Shown here: in pieces, positions 44,339-57,043 of the stretch
Layout of the letters: each line of letters starts with the position of its first letter
Position numbering within the stretch: position 1 is the stretch's first letter
Origin: [Phialemoniopsis] sp. UDSM-2020
Lineage: Eukaryota > Ascomycota > Sordariomycetes > Thyridiales > Thyridiaceae
NCBI GenBank assembly: GCA_018873225.1
Contig: JAEILZ010000002.1
Location: 62,001 to 126,000 of the forward strand
Length of the DNA stretch: 64,000 nucleotides
Direction: 5' to 3'
Translations under genes and position numbers: made by a program
Notes under the pieces: generated by a model
Told to the model about the DNA's origin: nothing
Seen by the model: the letters and a program-made list of their open reading frames with translations, nothing else
Database searches by the model: none

Positions 44339-44872
44339 ATGGCGCCGCAAAAGACCAGCGAAGACGAAGTCCAGCAGATGAGAGCTCCGGAGTACTTTGC
44401 CGAGGAGCACCCTCTGTACAAGGGCTCCTGCCACTGTGGCTTCCTGTCGTACACGGTACGCCTGTGCCTCACGGCGCCGCACCCGACGTCGGGCGTCGTG
44501 CTCACGCGCTGCAACTGCACCATCTGCAACAAGTACGGCTTCCTGTCGGCCATCCCCGCCCCCGCGGCCAGCTTCACCCTGACCTCGCCGCCGGGCGGCC
44601 GCGCCGAGCTCAAGGAATACAGCACGAGCGACTTCCAGAAACGCTGGCTGTGCCCCAAGTGCGGCGTCATGGTGTTTGTGGAGGGCGTATACAAGATGCC
44701 CGAGATGGAGGCGAGTTATATGCGGTTCAACACCGGGACGCTGGATGGGCGGGTCGACGGGGAGGAGATGGTGGAGATAAAGGATGTCAAGATGGGGTAC
44801 TATGGTGGGAGGGATCCGGCTCTTATTGCAGAGGGAACTCGAGATGAGCCTTGGAGTAAGGGGCTGCGGTGA
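44339..44872 (+). CDS. GFA/CENP-V-fold zinc protein
   Basis: This is an intronless gene of 177 residues. It matches the glutathione-dependent formaldehyde-activating (GFA) family: zinc ligands in CHCG at residues 31-34, a second cluster CNCTICNKYGF and CPKCG toward the middle. These are the typical Mss4-like fold zinc sites. In bacteria the family was linked to adduct formation between glutathione and formaldehyde; the function of most fungal members is unproven. The ATG at 44339 is preferred because it begins directly before MAPQKTSEDE and has purine context; an earlier ATG at 44276 adds a His-rich leader. No signal peptide is seen, so it is cytosolic. Confidence 0.9.
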   Translation: MAPQKTSEDEVQQMRAPEYFAEEHPLYKGSCHCGFLSYTVRLCLTAPHPTSGVVLTRCNCTICNKYGFLSAIPAPAASFTLTSPPGGRAELKEYSTSDFQKRWLCPKCGVMVFVEGVYKMPEMEASYMRFNTGTLDGRVDGEEMVEIKDVKMGYYGGRDPALIAEGTRDEPWSKGLR

Positions 44873-45064
44873 GATGTTGATAGCGTTAGACGAAGAGAAA
44901 AAGAGTGACAGACTGCAGGTAGACAGGATCCGGAACGTCATGAATATTCCATCTGTTGGTGTCGAAGCTATCGATTCGGTCTGCTGTTTTGATCGACTTC
45001 TGTGTTGAACCCGAGATCCATCCGTTTCCCCAAAAACCTCCCAGGTCCCCTTCCCCTCGCCAGC

Positions 45065-46306
45065 TCACGCCTCCTTAGCCCACTGCTTCCCCGTCCATAA
45101 CCCACCAGACACCCAGAGCATGTAATCCCGCCCCTTGAGCAGCCACATGAGCCAGCCCGGTACGCGCCAGCCCATCAGCGCGCCGACGGCCGCGCTCCGG
45201 CCCACGACGACCATCTGCGCCTCCCTCTTGTCTTCGGTGTACGTCTTCTCCGGCGGCACATCCTGGACACCGGCGGCAAGGAGCAAGTCTCGCTTGACGT
45301 TGGCGCAAAGCACCGGCACGGCGTCGAGGATGAGGTGCACCGCGGGCCGGAACGCCGACGCCGCGTCGCCGACGGCGTACACGCGGTCGCCCGCGCCCTG
45401 AACGCGCAGGGTCGCCGGGTCCGTCCGCACGCGCCCATCGGCGGCGAGTAGCGATGCGTCGACGAAGGAGGTGTTGGGCACCGTGCCCGTGGCAGGGATG
45501 TACAGATCAGCAGTCAGTACGGCGCCGTCCTTGAGCGTGATCGTGGCACCCGCGGCAACGTCGTCCCCCGTGCCCGCCGTCGAAAGAGATACGCTCTGCA
45601 CGCGCGCATTCTTGACGACGGTGACGCCGAGCTTGGCGAGCAGGCGCTCGGCCGAGAGGGCGATCTCGGGACGCAGGACGGGCAGGATCTGGGGTCCGGC
45701 GGTGACAAGGGTAATGGGCACTTTTGGGTTGGCTAGCGTAGCCGAGAACCAGCCCGCGCGGCCGTTGAGGTGCTCGCCGAGCTCGCCAGCCGTCTCGACG
45801 CCGGCGGGACCGCCGCCCGCGATGACTATGCTCTTGGCCGTGGGCAGGGCGGCACGGAAGGCGGCCCAGCTCTGGCGCAGGTGCGTCTCGTCCCTGGTGA
45901 AGCCCAGCAGGGGTGAGGGGGTGGATGCGCCTGTCGCGATGATGAGGGCGTGGTACTCAACAACCTCTTGCTTGCCGTCCGCAGCAAGGGCGATCGTCAC
46001 GGTGCGCGCAGCGTGATCGAGCTTGGTCGCGGCGCCGTGGACAAAGCGGAAGGAGCCGGCCGGGTACTGGGCGAACATGGCCGGGATCCTGTGGAAGAGC
46101 TTGTCCTGGGGGAACATGTCGTCCGAGATCAAGGCGCGGGGACAGGCCTGGCGCCACATGGCGTCGGCGGAGGGGCTGACGAGGACGACCTGGTAGGCCG
46201 AGGGGTCCGGGAGCGCGGGGACGGCGTGGCGGAGGAGGTAGTGGGCGGAGCCGGTGCCGCCGTAGGAGCCGCCGAGGATGAGGATGGTCTTCTTTTGGGC
46301 GGCCAT
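45065..46306 (-). CDS. AIF/AMID-like FAD-dependent oxidoreductase
   Basis: This is an intronless gene of 413 residues. The FAD dinucleotide motif LGGSYGGTGSA begins near residue 10, the NAD(P) motif IAGGGPAGVETAGELG lies mid-protein, and VYAVGDAAS closes the FAD site, the pattern of the pyridine nucleotide-disulfide oxidoreductase superfamily. Size and the hydrophobic C-terminus (WLMWLLKGRDYMLWVSG) fit the AMID/FSP1 subgroup of AIF-like proteins, which reduce quinones and act at membranes. There is no mitochondrial leader. The upstream open frame lacks an ATG, so the start at 46306 is chosen. Three AAAGACCG words lie about 210-250 bp upstream. Its GC-rich codons suggest high expression. Confidence 0.9.
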   Translation of the reverse strand: MAAQKKTILILGGSYGGTGSAHYLLRHAVPALPDPSAYQVVLVSPSADAMWRQACPRALISDDMFPQDKLFHRIPAMFAQYPAGSFRFVHGAATKLDHAARTVTIALAADGKQEVVEYHALIIATGASTPSPLLGFTRDETHLRQSWAAFRAALPTAKSIVIAGGGPAGVETAGELGEHLNGRAGWFSATLANPKVPITLVTAGPQILPVLRPEIALSAERLLAKLGVTVVKNARVQSVSLSTAGTGDDVAAGATITLKDGAVLTADLYIPATGTVPNTSFVDASLLAADGRVRTDPATLRVQGAGDRVYAVGDAASAFRPAVHLILDAVPVLCANVKRDLLLAAGVQDVPPEKTYTEDKREAQMVVVGRSAAVGALMGWRVPGWLMWLLKGRDYMLWVSGGLWTGKQWAKEA

Positions 46307-46511
46307 TGTGGGGGATGAAGCTGGGTACGATGATCCTTGACTTGAGGCTGCTTTCAATTGAGGTGTTCAATATCTGGTTATGGAAACAAGTCACATCATA
46401 CAAACAGAGGAAGGCCAGGAGAAGAAGCGTAGTGGTGATCACTAAAATCATGTCAATTCAAGGGGTTGGGTAGAGCTTGGGATTGATGTCTTATGAGAGG
46501 GCAGATGGCCG

Positions 46512-46552
46512 AAAGACCGAGTCTCTCTACGAAAAGACCGTCCAAAAGACCG
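46512..46552. promoter_or_regulatory. Three AAAGACCG words upstream of AMID-like gene
   Basis: AAAGACCG occurs at 46512-46519, 46533-46540 and 46545-46552. All lie 206-246 bp upstream of the start codon. Spacings of 21 and 12 suggest a repeated binding site. The cognate factor is unknown. Confidence 0.4.
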
Positions 46553-48711
46553 ACGTCTGAAATCGTATTTTAAGACACCTTGCATTGCATTGCCAGCGTC
46601 AAAGCGTGATCGAAGAAGGTTGGAAGGCCTCCAGAGCTTGGGATGGACGCGTTGAAAGTGAAGTTAGGGGGGTGAGTCGGGGCAATTATTCAGGGCTGAT
46701 GACAAATTTGGCGCCAGAGGTCGGCACTGGCAACCGCCGACCTACCGACTTTGACCCAAAGAGGCAACCCGGGGCCAGCCGGAAGTACGGCACGGGAGGC
46801 TTTTGCGAGGAATTCCGAGGACAACAATTGCGGTAGTAGCTAGCATGTCAGATGGCATGGTAGAGTGTCCCTGAGTTTGGCAGAGCATTTCTCAGATGAA
46901 CAGGCTGGCTCAGGAGTCGGTAGCTGGTGATCAGAGTGGCCAAGGTGGAGAACGAGCTGTCGTCTCTGGGGGCACCACGCTGGGGAGCACAACGAGGCTG
47001 CAGTTGCTCTCGCTTTAGTTCACAGCACATTTTATTCAAAGCTCTGTAGATGATCACCCATCCTAGGCACGTCTTGCAGTAGGTACCGGGTCCGCCATGG
47101 CGGGGCCCGGCCATCAATTTGCGGAGGAGACGAGGATCGGCCGGTTGCCGGAAGTCGTGAGTGGGTGACGGGACGGACGGCAGTCCACATATGCATGCGC
47201 AGTCCACACATCGACCGGACACGACTCAATTGAAGGAATTGGCAACTCTGCAGGGGCCAGATGCAGGGAAACCCAGGGCCGCGGATACCGACACGGTTCG
47301 CGTGCTGACAGGCGACAAATAAGCTCGAATTCAATGGTGTGGTGTGACAAGCACACGTCGGTCCTCTATTCGGGAGCACATTTGTCAGTGTCAGCCCAGT
47401 CTCCTCTAGAGTGAGTAGAGTAGTTCTTGCATCACCATGGCGGCCGGCAACGGAGCTCGTGGCAGCGGGAGAAATGTCTTAGTTAGTGCGACTCCAACAC
47501 AAGCTTATTAACAAGTTGCAGTGACCTGTCTTGGCTCTAAATGTCGCGGGTGCCCGCATCTTTGTTTCTTCACTTTGGTTTGAGGGGTTATTAGAGAAGT
47601 CTGGGGCTGGAGGTCCGTTCCGCGCTCTGTCATCCATCCACCCATGCAAGCAATTGCCTATCCATGGGGTTTCTTATCTTGGTCGCGTGTACCAGACGCA
47701 CGAAGTCCTTGACGTGCAGTAGTTTAGTAGCAGTCCAGGATCCTGTAATGTCCGGGCTGTGGCCGGCAGAACCATGCAAAAATCTGCTAGCGCCGGGTGA
47801 GCCGACTTAGTGCCCCGATCTAGCGGCGGCCTCGAACTGCCCTGAAGGGACTGGACTATCAGCGGGTGAGAACAATTGGCTGACCCGAGTGGTGAGCTTT
47901 AAATCTCTTTTTCCTGCTGTCATTCAACGCCTTCTTGGAGATAACTGATCCAAGCACTGATAAGAGGCGACCTCGGCACGCCCACCCCCATGTCTGCCAC
48001 ATTGTGTGCCCGCCACAGTGCGGGCATCCATGGATGTTGGTGGGCAGGGCGTTTTTGGCCTACCTGGTCCTCGAGCAGTTTCCATCAATTGAAGGCGAGC
48101 TTCTTATCTCTCAGCTCTGTGCCCCCTACGTAGGAAAAGAGGGACAGTTGTTCAGCTAGTCCGTCTCGAGGTGTATCGGCCGAATGAAAGAGGAGGATGT
48201 CTCTGGCGATCGCCTCAAGATCTCTCCCCTTCAATTGGGCGTTGCCATTGGAAGGAAAAGCTGGAGGAGGGGGTTGCGCACCAGAGCAAGATGAGTCGTG
48301 ATCGACCCAGCTTGACCACGCTTGACCTCACATCGCGCGCGCACTGCACCCACACCTTCAAAAGACCCTCTCTCTCTCTCACCACCTCGCTCTGATCTGC
48401 CCTGTGAGAGGTTAGCTTTTAGCTATCTTCCTCCTGCTGGGTAGGTCGTAGCATCGTTATTAGTGCCCGTACGTCTCCACAATATTTTCCAAGAAGGCCC
48501 TCTTTTTTGTTCTTCGGCCTCTTGATAATTTTTGATCGCGCCCTCACTCTTGTTCTCCGGATCGCCCACCTCTTCTCTCTTCTTACCTTCAAACGACCTG
48601 TCGTGAAACCGGGCTTCTTCCAGGTTCACCACCTCTTCTTTTTGCTCCGGTACCCATGCGTGGTGCACCTGTCAGACGTTGCTTATACACGAGCTGTCAG
48701 CGTTAGTCTTG

Positions 48712-48729
48712 GCTGCTGCTGCTGCTGCT
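48712..48729 (+). repeat. (GCT)6 microsatellite in the presumed leader of the permease gene
   Basis: Six perfect GCT units lie about 125 bp upstream of the purine permease start, in a CT-rich stretch that is probably transcribed as the 5' leader. Confidence 0.7.
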
Positions 48730-48853
48730 GTTGCTCTTTCCTCACTTAAGGAAAAGCAGTCGTCCCACCCCTTCACCTCCACCTCACCTACCACCTTTTC
48801 CCTCCGCCAACCTCCGAAGACAAAACCAGATCGCTACTCGAGAGCTCTCCATC

Positions 48854-50779
48854 ATGGGTTGGGTAGAAAAGACCGATGAGAAGATCGCCGCCAGCGCCGT
48901 CGGCCGCTGGTTCAGGCTTGACGGATCAGGCCATGTAAGTGCCAATTCCAAGTGTGCGCGCGGGGTGGCGCAAGACGAAGAATTGGTCTGCGCCAGAGCT
49001 TTGCGCAAGCAACAAGACCATTCAAACATGAGGAAGAAATGATATACTGACTTGTCTCCTCCTCTTCCTCAACAGCGCCGCCAGCGCAAGGGCTCGCGCT
49101 TCTTCACCGAGATCCGCGCCGGCCTCGCCACCTTCTTCGCCATGGCCTACATCATCGCCGTCAACGCCTCCATCGTCGCCGACACGGGCGGCACCTGCGT
49201 CTGCAACGGCGGCGCCGACGACCCCATCTGCAACGCCAACGTCGAGTACGCCCTGTGCCAGTCCGAGGTGAAGCGCGACATCGTCACCGCCACCGCCGCC
49301 ATCGCCGCCCTGACCTCGTTCTGCATGGGCCTTTTCGCCAACTTGCCCGTCGGCCTCGCCCCGGGAATGGGTCTCAACGCATATTTCGCCTACACCGTCG
49401 TCGGCTTCCACGGCACGGGCACCGTGCCCTACCAGGTCGCCGTCACGGCCATCTTTGTCGAGGGCTGGATCTTCTTCGCGCTCGCGCTGTTCGGTATGCG
49501 CCAGTGGCTCGCCCGCGCCATCCCGCGCTCCATCAAGCTCGCCACCAGCGTCGGCATCGGCCTGTTTTTGACCCTCATCGGCCTGACCTACAGCGAAGGT
49601 ATCGGCCTCGTGGTCGGCGCCCAGTCCACGCCTATGGAGCTGGCAGGCTGCCCTCCCGGCCTGCGCGACAAGGACACGGGCCTGTGCCCGGACAGCAACA
49701 AGATGCGCAACCCGACGCTGTGGATCGGCGTCTTCTGCGGCGGCATCCTGACCGTCATGCTCATGATGTACCGGGTCAAGGGCGCCATCATCGCGGGAAT
49801 CGTCCTCGTCAGCATCATCTCGTGGCCCCGCCCCACCTCCGTCACCTACTTCCCCTACACGACCGTCGGCGACGACTCGTTCAACTTCTTCAAGAAGGTC
49901 GTCGACTTCCACAAGATCTCGCGCGTGCTCAACGTGCAGGAGTGGAACATTGGCGCCTACGGCGGCCAGTTCGGCCTCGCGCTCATCACGTTCTTGTACG
50001 TCGACATCCTCGACTGCACCGGCACGCTGTACTCGATGGCGCGCTTCGCCAACCTGATCGACCCCGTCACGCAGGACTTTGAGGGCTCCTCGGTCGCCTA
50101 CATGGTCGACGCTATCGGCATCTCCATCGGCGCCGTGCTTGGCACCCCGCCCGTGACGGCGTTCGTCGAGTCCGGCGCCGGCATCGGCGAGGGCGGCAAG
50201 ACGGGCCTCACGGCCATGGTGACGGGCATCTGCTTCTTCATCTCCATCTTCTTCGCGCCCATCTTCGCGTCGATCCCGCCCTGGGCGACGGGCTGCGTGC
50301 TTGTGTTGGTGGGCTCCATGATGGTCCCCGCCGTGACCGAGATCAACTGGACGTACATCGGCGACGCCGTCCCGGCCTTCATCACCATCGTCCTGATGCC
50401 CTTCACCTACTCGATCGCCAACGGCCTCATCGGCGGTGTGTGCTCGTACATCCTCATCAACACGCTCGTCTGGCTGATCCAGCTCGCGTCCGGCGGGCGC
50501 GTCGTGCCGCACAACAAGTCCGAAAAGGACCCCTGGACCTGGCGGATCCCCGGCGGTATCTTGCCCCCCTGGATGCGCAGGCTCTCCAAGGGCAAGAAGC
50601 AGTTTTGGCGCGAGGACTACGACGAGGACGAGCAGCAGAGGGATGCCGTGCGGGCGGGCGGCAGCACCGACGGGTCCGAGGACGCGAGCGGCGCCGGTGG
50701 TGGCGTCGTCAAGGGTACCGGGGAGGAGAGCGGCGGGCCGTATCCCAAGCCCGTGCCGGTGCAGGAGAAGGACGCCTAG
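48854..50779 (+). CDS. azgA: AzgA-type purine permease
   Basis: This is a plasma-membrane proton-purine symporter (hypoxanthine, adenine and guanine uptake) of 594 residues. Two exons, 48854-48934 and 49076-50779, are split by a 141-bp intron (GTAAGT...CAG) after GSGH. The membrane region starts with ATFFAMAYIIAVNASIVADTGG and has the conserved PGMGLNAYFAYTVVG and GTPPVTAFVESGAGIGEGGK, marks of the AzgA group within the nucleobase transporters. An insert rich in cysteine (GTCVCNGGADDPICN) follows the first segment, as in fungal members. The C-terminal tail is charged and Gly-rich. Naming follows the Aspergillus gene; orthology is inferred. Its long CT-rich leader suggests strong expression. 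Confidence 0.93.
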
Positions 50780-52584
50780 TTTGCGACTATCACTGTCACC
50801 TGGGACTGAGGGCTGCTCTTTGTTGTTTGAAAGGGGATGGGAATGGGAATGGATGGGAAGAAAACATTGTGAGGAGTTTTCGCTGGCAAGGGATGATTCA
50901 TGGTAGCGAGGGCCAGGGTCTGTGTGTTGGTTGTTGGTTCAGGGTATCTCTCGCAGGATGAGAGGACACAGGAACAACATCGTGATGCAAGAGGGAATAA
51001 TGATTTCTGCGGCGTATTTGAGGGTTTGCTACAATAGCGATGAGTTTGAGATTAAATAAGGACATGACTTTGCTCAAGACTCTGTTTCCTGCAGGATACT
51101 ACTAATGCACTTCGCGATGCCCAACATCGAACCAACATTGATTGCACTGTCCGGGATGGAAATTGAGTCACACCGAGGTCAATTCATTGGCCAGTTGGCC
51201 GTCCAGACGAAAGTGCACAGATGATTTTGCAGCTATTTGTGCTACTGTATCTCCATAGGGACGAGAAGCCGCCGAGATGTTGTTTGTTTTCTGTCCTTCT
51301 TGATGGATGGCTAAAGTGGCTGCGAGATTGCGTCACCGAGGGATTCTTTTGCTGCTGAAAACGGAAAATTGACTTTTTGGCACCAGAAAGCGTGGACCCT
51401 GGACACCCTTTCTAAACCCCTGTGATGCGCACCTGTGGGGCTCCTGTCCCTTGTGGCGGCCACTAAACCAGACCGCTGGGCGACTCCGCTAAGGCCTCTC
51501 CGAGACACACTGTCGACCCCGCCGTCGGGTCCTAAGCTGCACTGTCGGAATGACCCGCAGTGGCCTCCAGTGGTGATTCGACAGAGGGGCAAGCCAGATC
51601 ATCAGTGTTTCAGGGTATGCATGCGGAATGCACAACGATGAATCGTGAATGGCCCTTGATTCTTGGGTTCTCTATCTCGGGGCATTTTTCAGAAACGATC
51701 TTCTTTTGCATGAAAACCTCAGATCCCGAAAGAGAGGTGGCTTTAAGGTTCGATGAGGAATTAAAAATAATCTGCCGCTACTACTCGCCTTGCCCATCCA
51801 TCGCCAGACCAGCCCAACAGCACAAAGCACAGCCCCCTCCTGCTGACGACTGTCTTTTTGCCATCTTGTCGGTCAGTACCCCACGCACGCAGGCCACGAC
51901 AATACCAGAGACAACGACGACACTGCACTGGTCACTTGAGCTGAGAGCTCTGGGCGCAGCAGCAGAACTACGCGGACCTCGTTCACCATTTACCATTTGG
52001 ACAGCTGTGACATTCACTCCTAGGTGCGGCCGTTGACGAGTGATGTCGCGTGCGCATGCCGATCTGCTGTCATCTTACTCATCCGTCAACTACCGTTCAT
52101 CGTGATACCTCAGTACTTTACTTTTACGACCCCAGATCACTATTTTATCAAGGAGCCTGGGATTTCCTCCCACCATTCACCATCACCCCTCCTTCCGATC
52201 AGTCCGTGATCACTCTTGATCGTCACTCGTTTTCACCAAGAGAAGGTCCTGGCCGGCTTGTCTCGGGAGGTACACATCGTCTCTGCCTAAGCCGTCTATT
52301 TGGTGATTCAGCAGCAGGCTTCCGCATTTCCTGTGGACTAGTTGCTTTTGGTGGTGCGCGCTGGGTGAATCCGGTCTTTGAAGTGAGCTCGTGATCTCGT
52401 GTGCGTTGGCTGTTGGGCCGCAAAAACCACACACGCATCACTACTCTCCTTCAATCCGTCTCATCCCTCGGCCGGTCGTTTCAATCTTGCACATATCGAA
52501 CACTCTACATTCGTTCACTTCTTTTTGTTTTCCTCGTTCTTCCTTCTCCTTTCTCTCTTGTTCATCACGATACCCGCATCTACG
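50780..52584. other. Intergenic region
   Basis: This is 1.8 kb between two rightward genes. The right 300 bp is CT-rich and probably the promoter and leader of the next gene. Short open frames occur but none is protein-like. Confidence 0.45.
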
Positions 52585-54643
52585 ATGCCCGAACAACAAG
52601 TCGAGGCGAGGTCCCTCTCCGCCATCAACTACCTTGCTGCCAATCCGCCGCAATATCCGGTCAACCCGACCGAGGAGAAGCAGGAGCCACTCACGCTGTA
52701 CATTTCTAGGGTACCCGGTACTCGAGGTGAGTTTGTCACATGCGGCTTGTTTCCTTTTGTATGACGAATCCTGCTAAAACTCGTCCTCAGATGTGATCCT
52801 GTCGACTCTCAAGCCCCAGCGCAAGAACGTCACAGCAGAAGATGTCGCCAACTCGCTGTACTACATTCACCTAGATCAGCCCGCCGACGACCACCTACTT
52901 ACGTCAGACGCGGGCCAGCATTCGCCGCGACCAAGCGGTGAGATGTCGCGAGAGGCGCATCCACCCGCCGCTCCCATCCAGAGGAAACCCGTGCCCTCGG
53001 CAGCCAAGGTGCCTCAGCTGGAGACACCAGCCCCTCCAGCCGCGCCGACAGACGAACCCCAGCGAGCGCCCCAGGATGACGTAGCACACTCTGAGTCCTC
53101 TACTCTGCTTCCGCCCGGCTTCAAGCTTGAGCGAAGCCCCAGCATGGACGGCATTGTCGACCCAGCAGCTCCCGACCTGCCACCCCGCCCGGCTCCCGGT
53201 TACGTCGCACCGATTCCCCGGAAACCACTCGGGCCCCGCGCTATGAACGCGGCCGCGATACTGGACCCAGAGGCACAAACACCGCAACAGATACCGACGC
53301 AAGCTTCTAACCCCCAGGCACAGGCCTTCATGCCGCGCTCCCTCAGCCCCTCCAAACCATACACCCAGAGCCCCCTGGGCTACAGCCCGCGCTCCCCTTC
53401 CCCATCCAAGGCCCTGCCTTTCACCGTGACCCTGATCCGCCGCGACACGACCTCGGGCCACCAGTGGAATATCGGCAAGATCTCGTCCTACCAGCTCAAC
53501 GAGCCTATCCCGCCGCCCCAGCAGGATGACGGCGGCAGGGGCGGCCACCACCACGCGGACGCGCCGCCGCCCAACGCCCTGCAGGCGGCCAAGCAGCCGA
53601 CCATCAACATCAACATCGAGACGTCCGGGTACGCCAAGTTCCGCGGCTTTCCCACCTTACCGCAGAGCCTTGACCAGCTGCGGCACGAATCGTCGTCGTC
53701 GCTGCCGCGTCTCAATGCCAAGGATGTCGGGGAGTTGTTGGCTGGTAGTGCTGGGTCTACGGAGGAAGGATTCGCGCGGCAGGTCACCATGGCGTATACT
53801 AAGTCGTGGTCGTCCAACTTCAAGGACGCGCTGCACCGGCGCGGCAGGTCGAGTAGCCTCGACGGTCCGCAGTCGGACGAGTTTTCGCCACAGCGAGGTG
53901 GTGGTGGGGGAGGACACGGTCGGCATGGTAGCGTCGCGTCGACCGGGTCCGCGGAGGAGGGCGCCGAGGGAGGCGACGGGGGTAACACGCTCATTACGAA
54001 GCCTGGCGCCGGGCTCAAGCCGAGGGGTTACTTCTTCGCCTCCCCCTGGGACGGGCGGTGCGAGTTCCGCACGGGCAACGGAGGGCGCAGTCTCAAGTGC
54101 CGGCACGTCGCCGGTTCCTCGGGGGGCGGCATGAACCCGTTGGTCTTCGCGCAAGGTCTACGCGACGGCCAAAGTCTGAGCGCGGTCGCAGCCGGGGGCC
54201 GGTCGCGAGGCTCATCGTTCAGCAGCGTCATCACGGGCGCCGTGCCCGTCAGCGAGCTGCGGTTCAACCTGCCCAACGCCGAGATCTTCAAGACGCGCAA
54301 GGACCCGCGCGAGCCGCTGAGCCGGTTCGAAAAGTTCCTCAAGCTGGACCAGACGGCTGGGGGTCGTCGCCTGATGGGCCACGGGGGTGCTGGCGGTGCG
54401 AGGAGTAGTAGCGAGGAGGAAGGGTGGGGAGGAGGCGGGGATTACTACGACGAGTACGACGACGATGCTGGTCCCGGTGGTGGGTTCGGGGACCTGGGCA
54501 AGGAGAGGGCCGGGGGCGGGAATAGAGGGAAGAGGGCCAAGCTCGGCAAGTTGATTGTGCACGACGAGGGGCTCAAGATGTTGGACCTTGTTGTTGCTGC
54601 CAACATGGGGATATGGTGGGGGGCTTGGGAGAGGAGTTTCTGA
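52585..54643 (+). CDS. Large disordered protein of unknown function with conserved-looking ends
   Basis: The protein is 664 residues. Exons are 52585-52726 and 52791-54643; the 64-bp intron (GTGAGT...CAG) lies after the N-terminal VPGTR. The N-terminal 90 residues look ordered (LTLYISRVPGTRDVILSTLK, then AEDVANSLYYIHL). The middle is Pro/Ser/Gln/Gly-rich, with many SPSK and SPRSP blocks that suit phosphorylation and SH3- or WW-type binding. Toward the end ordered blocks return: PRGYFFASPWDGRCEFRTGNGG, then LRFNLPNAEIFKTRKDP and LIVHDEGLKMLDLVVAANM. I do not know a named domain for it, though the ends give the impression of a conserved fungal family. There is no signal peptide, and the final hydrophobic stretch is short. 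Confidence 0.85.
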
Positions 54644-55375
54644 GAAAAGTGTGTGTGGTATTGGTGTGTGGCGGTAATGGTACATTCATGACAGCTGGGG
54701 TGGAAGAGCTAGATGGTTTGTTGGAGGGGGAGGCATCACCGGATTCATTACGAAGATTGGCACCTGAGCGAGCGATTTTAGATGGTAGCATTGGCATTTG
54801 CACTGATGAAGGGATGGAACTTTGAAATGATACCACCTTTTAATATCAACGTTGAGCATCGCGACTGTGCAGAATTTGGTTCAGGTGGAAGTGAGATGCT
54901 TGGTGGAAATACCTAGTACCAGCAACAGTTCAGTACTCTGCTCCATGACCCTCATGTCCCATACAACGAGATTGGGCATTTATTACGCCCTTCTGATATC
55001 ACCACTGTGTCAGAGTCGAGCTGGTGCCGCCTGGTGCCATCTGGCAGATCACGGTCAACGAAAAATGACCAAATCAAAAAGCTCAGACCAGCCCTCGGCA
55101 TAGCTCCGACCAATCAGGGCGCCCTGAAAGTTAATCCCGCCAAACACTTTCTCAGATCCGGGCGCTCGGTTGGCCACTTGACCTCACCACACAGAGAGCC
55201 AGAGAGACAAGGAGCATCACCACGTCGTCGAGGACCCCAATTGACTCTCCAATTCGGCGTCCCACCCTCTCCCCATCTTCGCTTTAGAGCTCGATATCTC
55301 CCTCTTCTCGGCCTCGACCCCTTCCCTTACTCTTCACCCTGGCCAAGTGAGCGAGAAAAGACGATAGAAGAAAAA
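54644..55375. other. Intergenic region
   Basis: This is 732 bp between rightward genes, holding a 3' flank and the promoter of the complex I gene. No other feature is seen. Confidence 0.45.
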
Positions 55376-56480
<1,105 letters not shown>

Positions 56481-57043
56481 AATGACTGTCTGGGGTTGGA
56501 TGGGTCAATGAATGAAGTGTGTGAAAGGGTGTGCCGCGAGCAAGCATCATCATCATTTTGAGAGGTGCATTTGCGGGGGCTGTGTGCATTGTCGGCCAGT
56601 CCCTTGCGTGTAGATAGAGGCTGTATATGAATACCAAAACCAATTTTCATTTGTCTGTTGAATATGTTCGCTTCCAATCTGCCCTATGTGAATTCCAATT
56701 ATTAAAACAATGTGCTGATATCAATTGAGGCTGTCTTCGGCAAAACGGGCATCACGTGACCCGGCACACCTCGGAGCTAAGCTTGGTCCTTTCCCCCAAA
56801 GCTGCTGCTGTGCGCAGTGGTGGGTGCTCTGTGCTCCTGCTCTGGCAAATCAATTGCTAGCGAGAAATTTATCACGACCTGCAAACGTGCATCATCAATC
56901 ACCTTCTCTTTCCCTCGGTTCCATCCTCGAATTTCCACCGGCCGACCTACCACCTACCACTCACTAACTTCTCAATTGATACCCCCCCTCTTTCTCTCTT
57001 CGCCTCCTATCCTCTGATTACCTCCCTTCCACAAACCGCAGAG
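56481..57043. other. Intergenic region between two complex I genes
   Basis: This 563-bp stretch contains the 3' end of the first gene and the promoter of the second. No other feature is seen. Confidence 0.45.

Larger units (their letters stand above)
46307..48853. other. Long intergenic region between divergent genes
   Basis: This 2.5-kb region has no credible gene. The left end holds three AAAGACCG words. The right 500 bp is pyrimidine-rich and looks like the 5' leader of the purine permease, with a (GCT)6 tract at 48712-48729. Confidence 0.5.

Noticed and set aside
49022..50512. 496-codon minus-strand frame inside the purine permease gene
   Set aside because: It is the antisense of a strongly C/G-ending coding region, rich in Asp, Gly, Arg and His, and has no family likeness. 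It is a shadow of the real gene.
52904..54154. Long minus-strand frames across the disordered-protein gene
   Set aside because: They are antisense shadows of GC-rich coding sequence without any domain.
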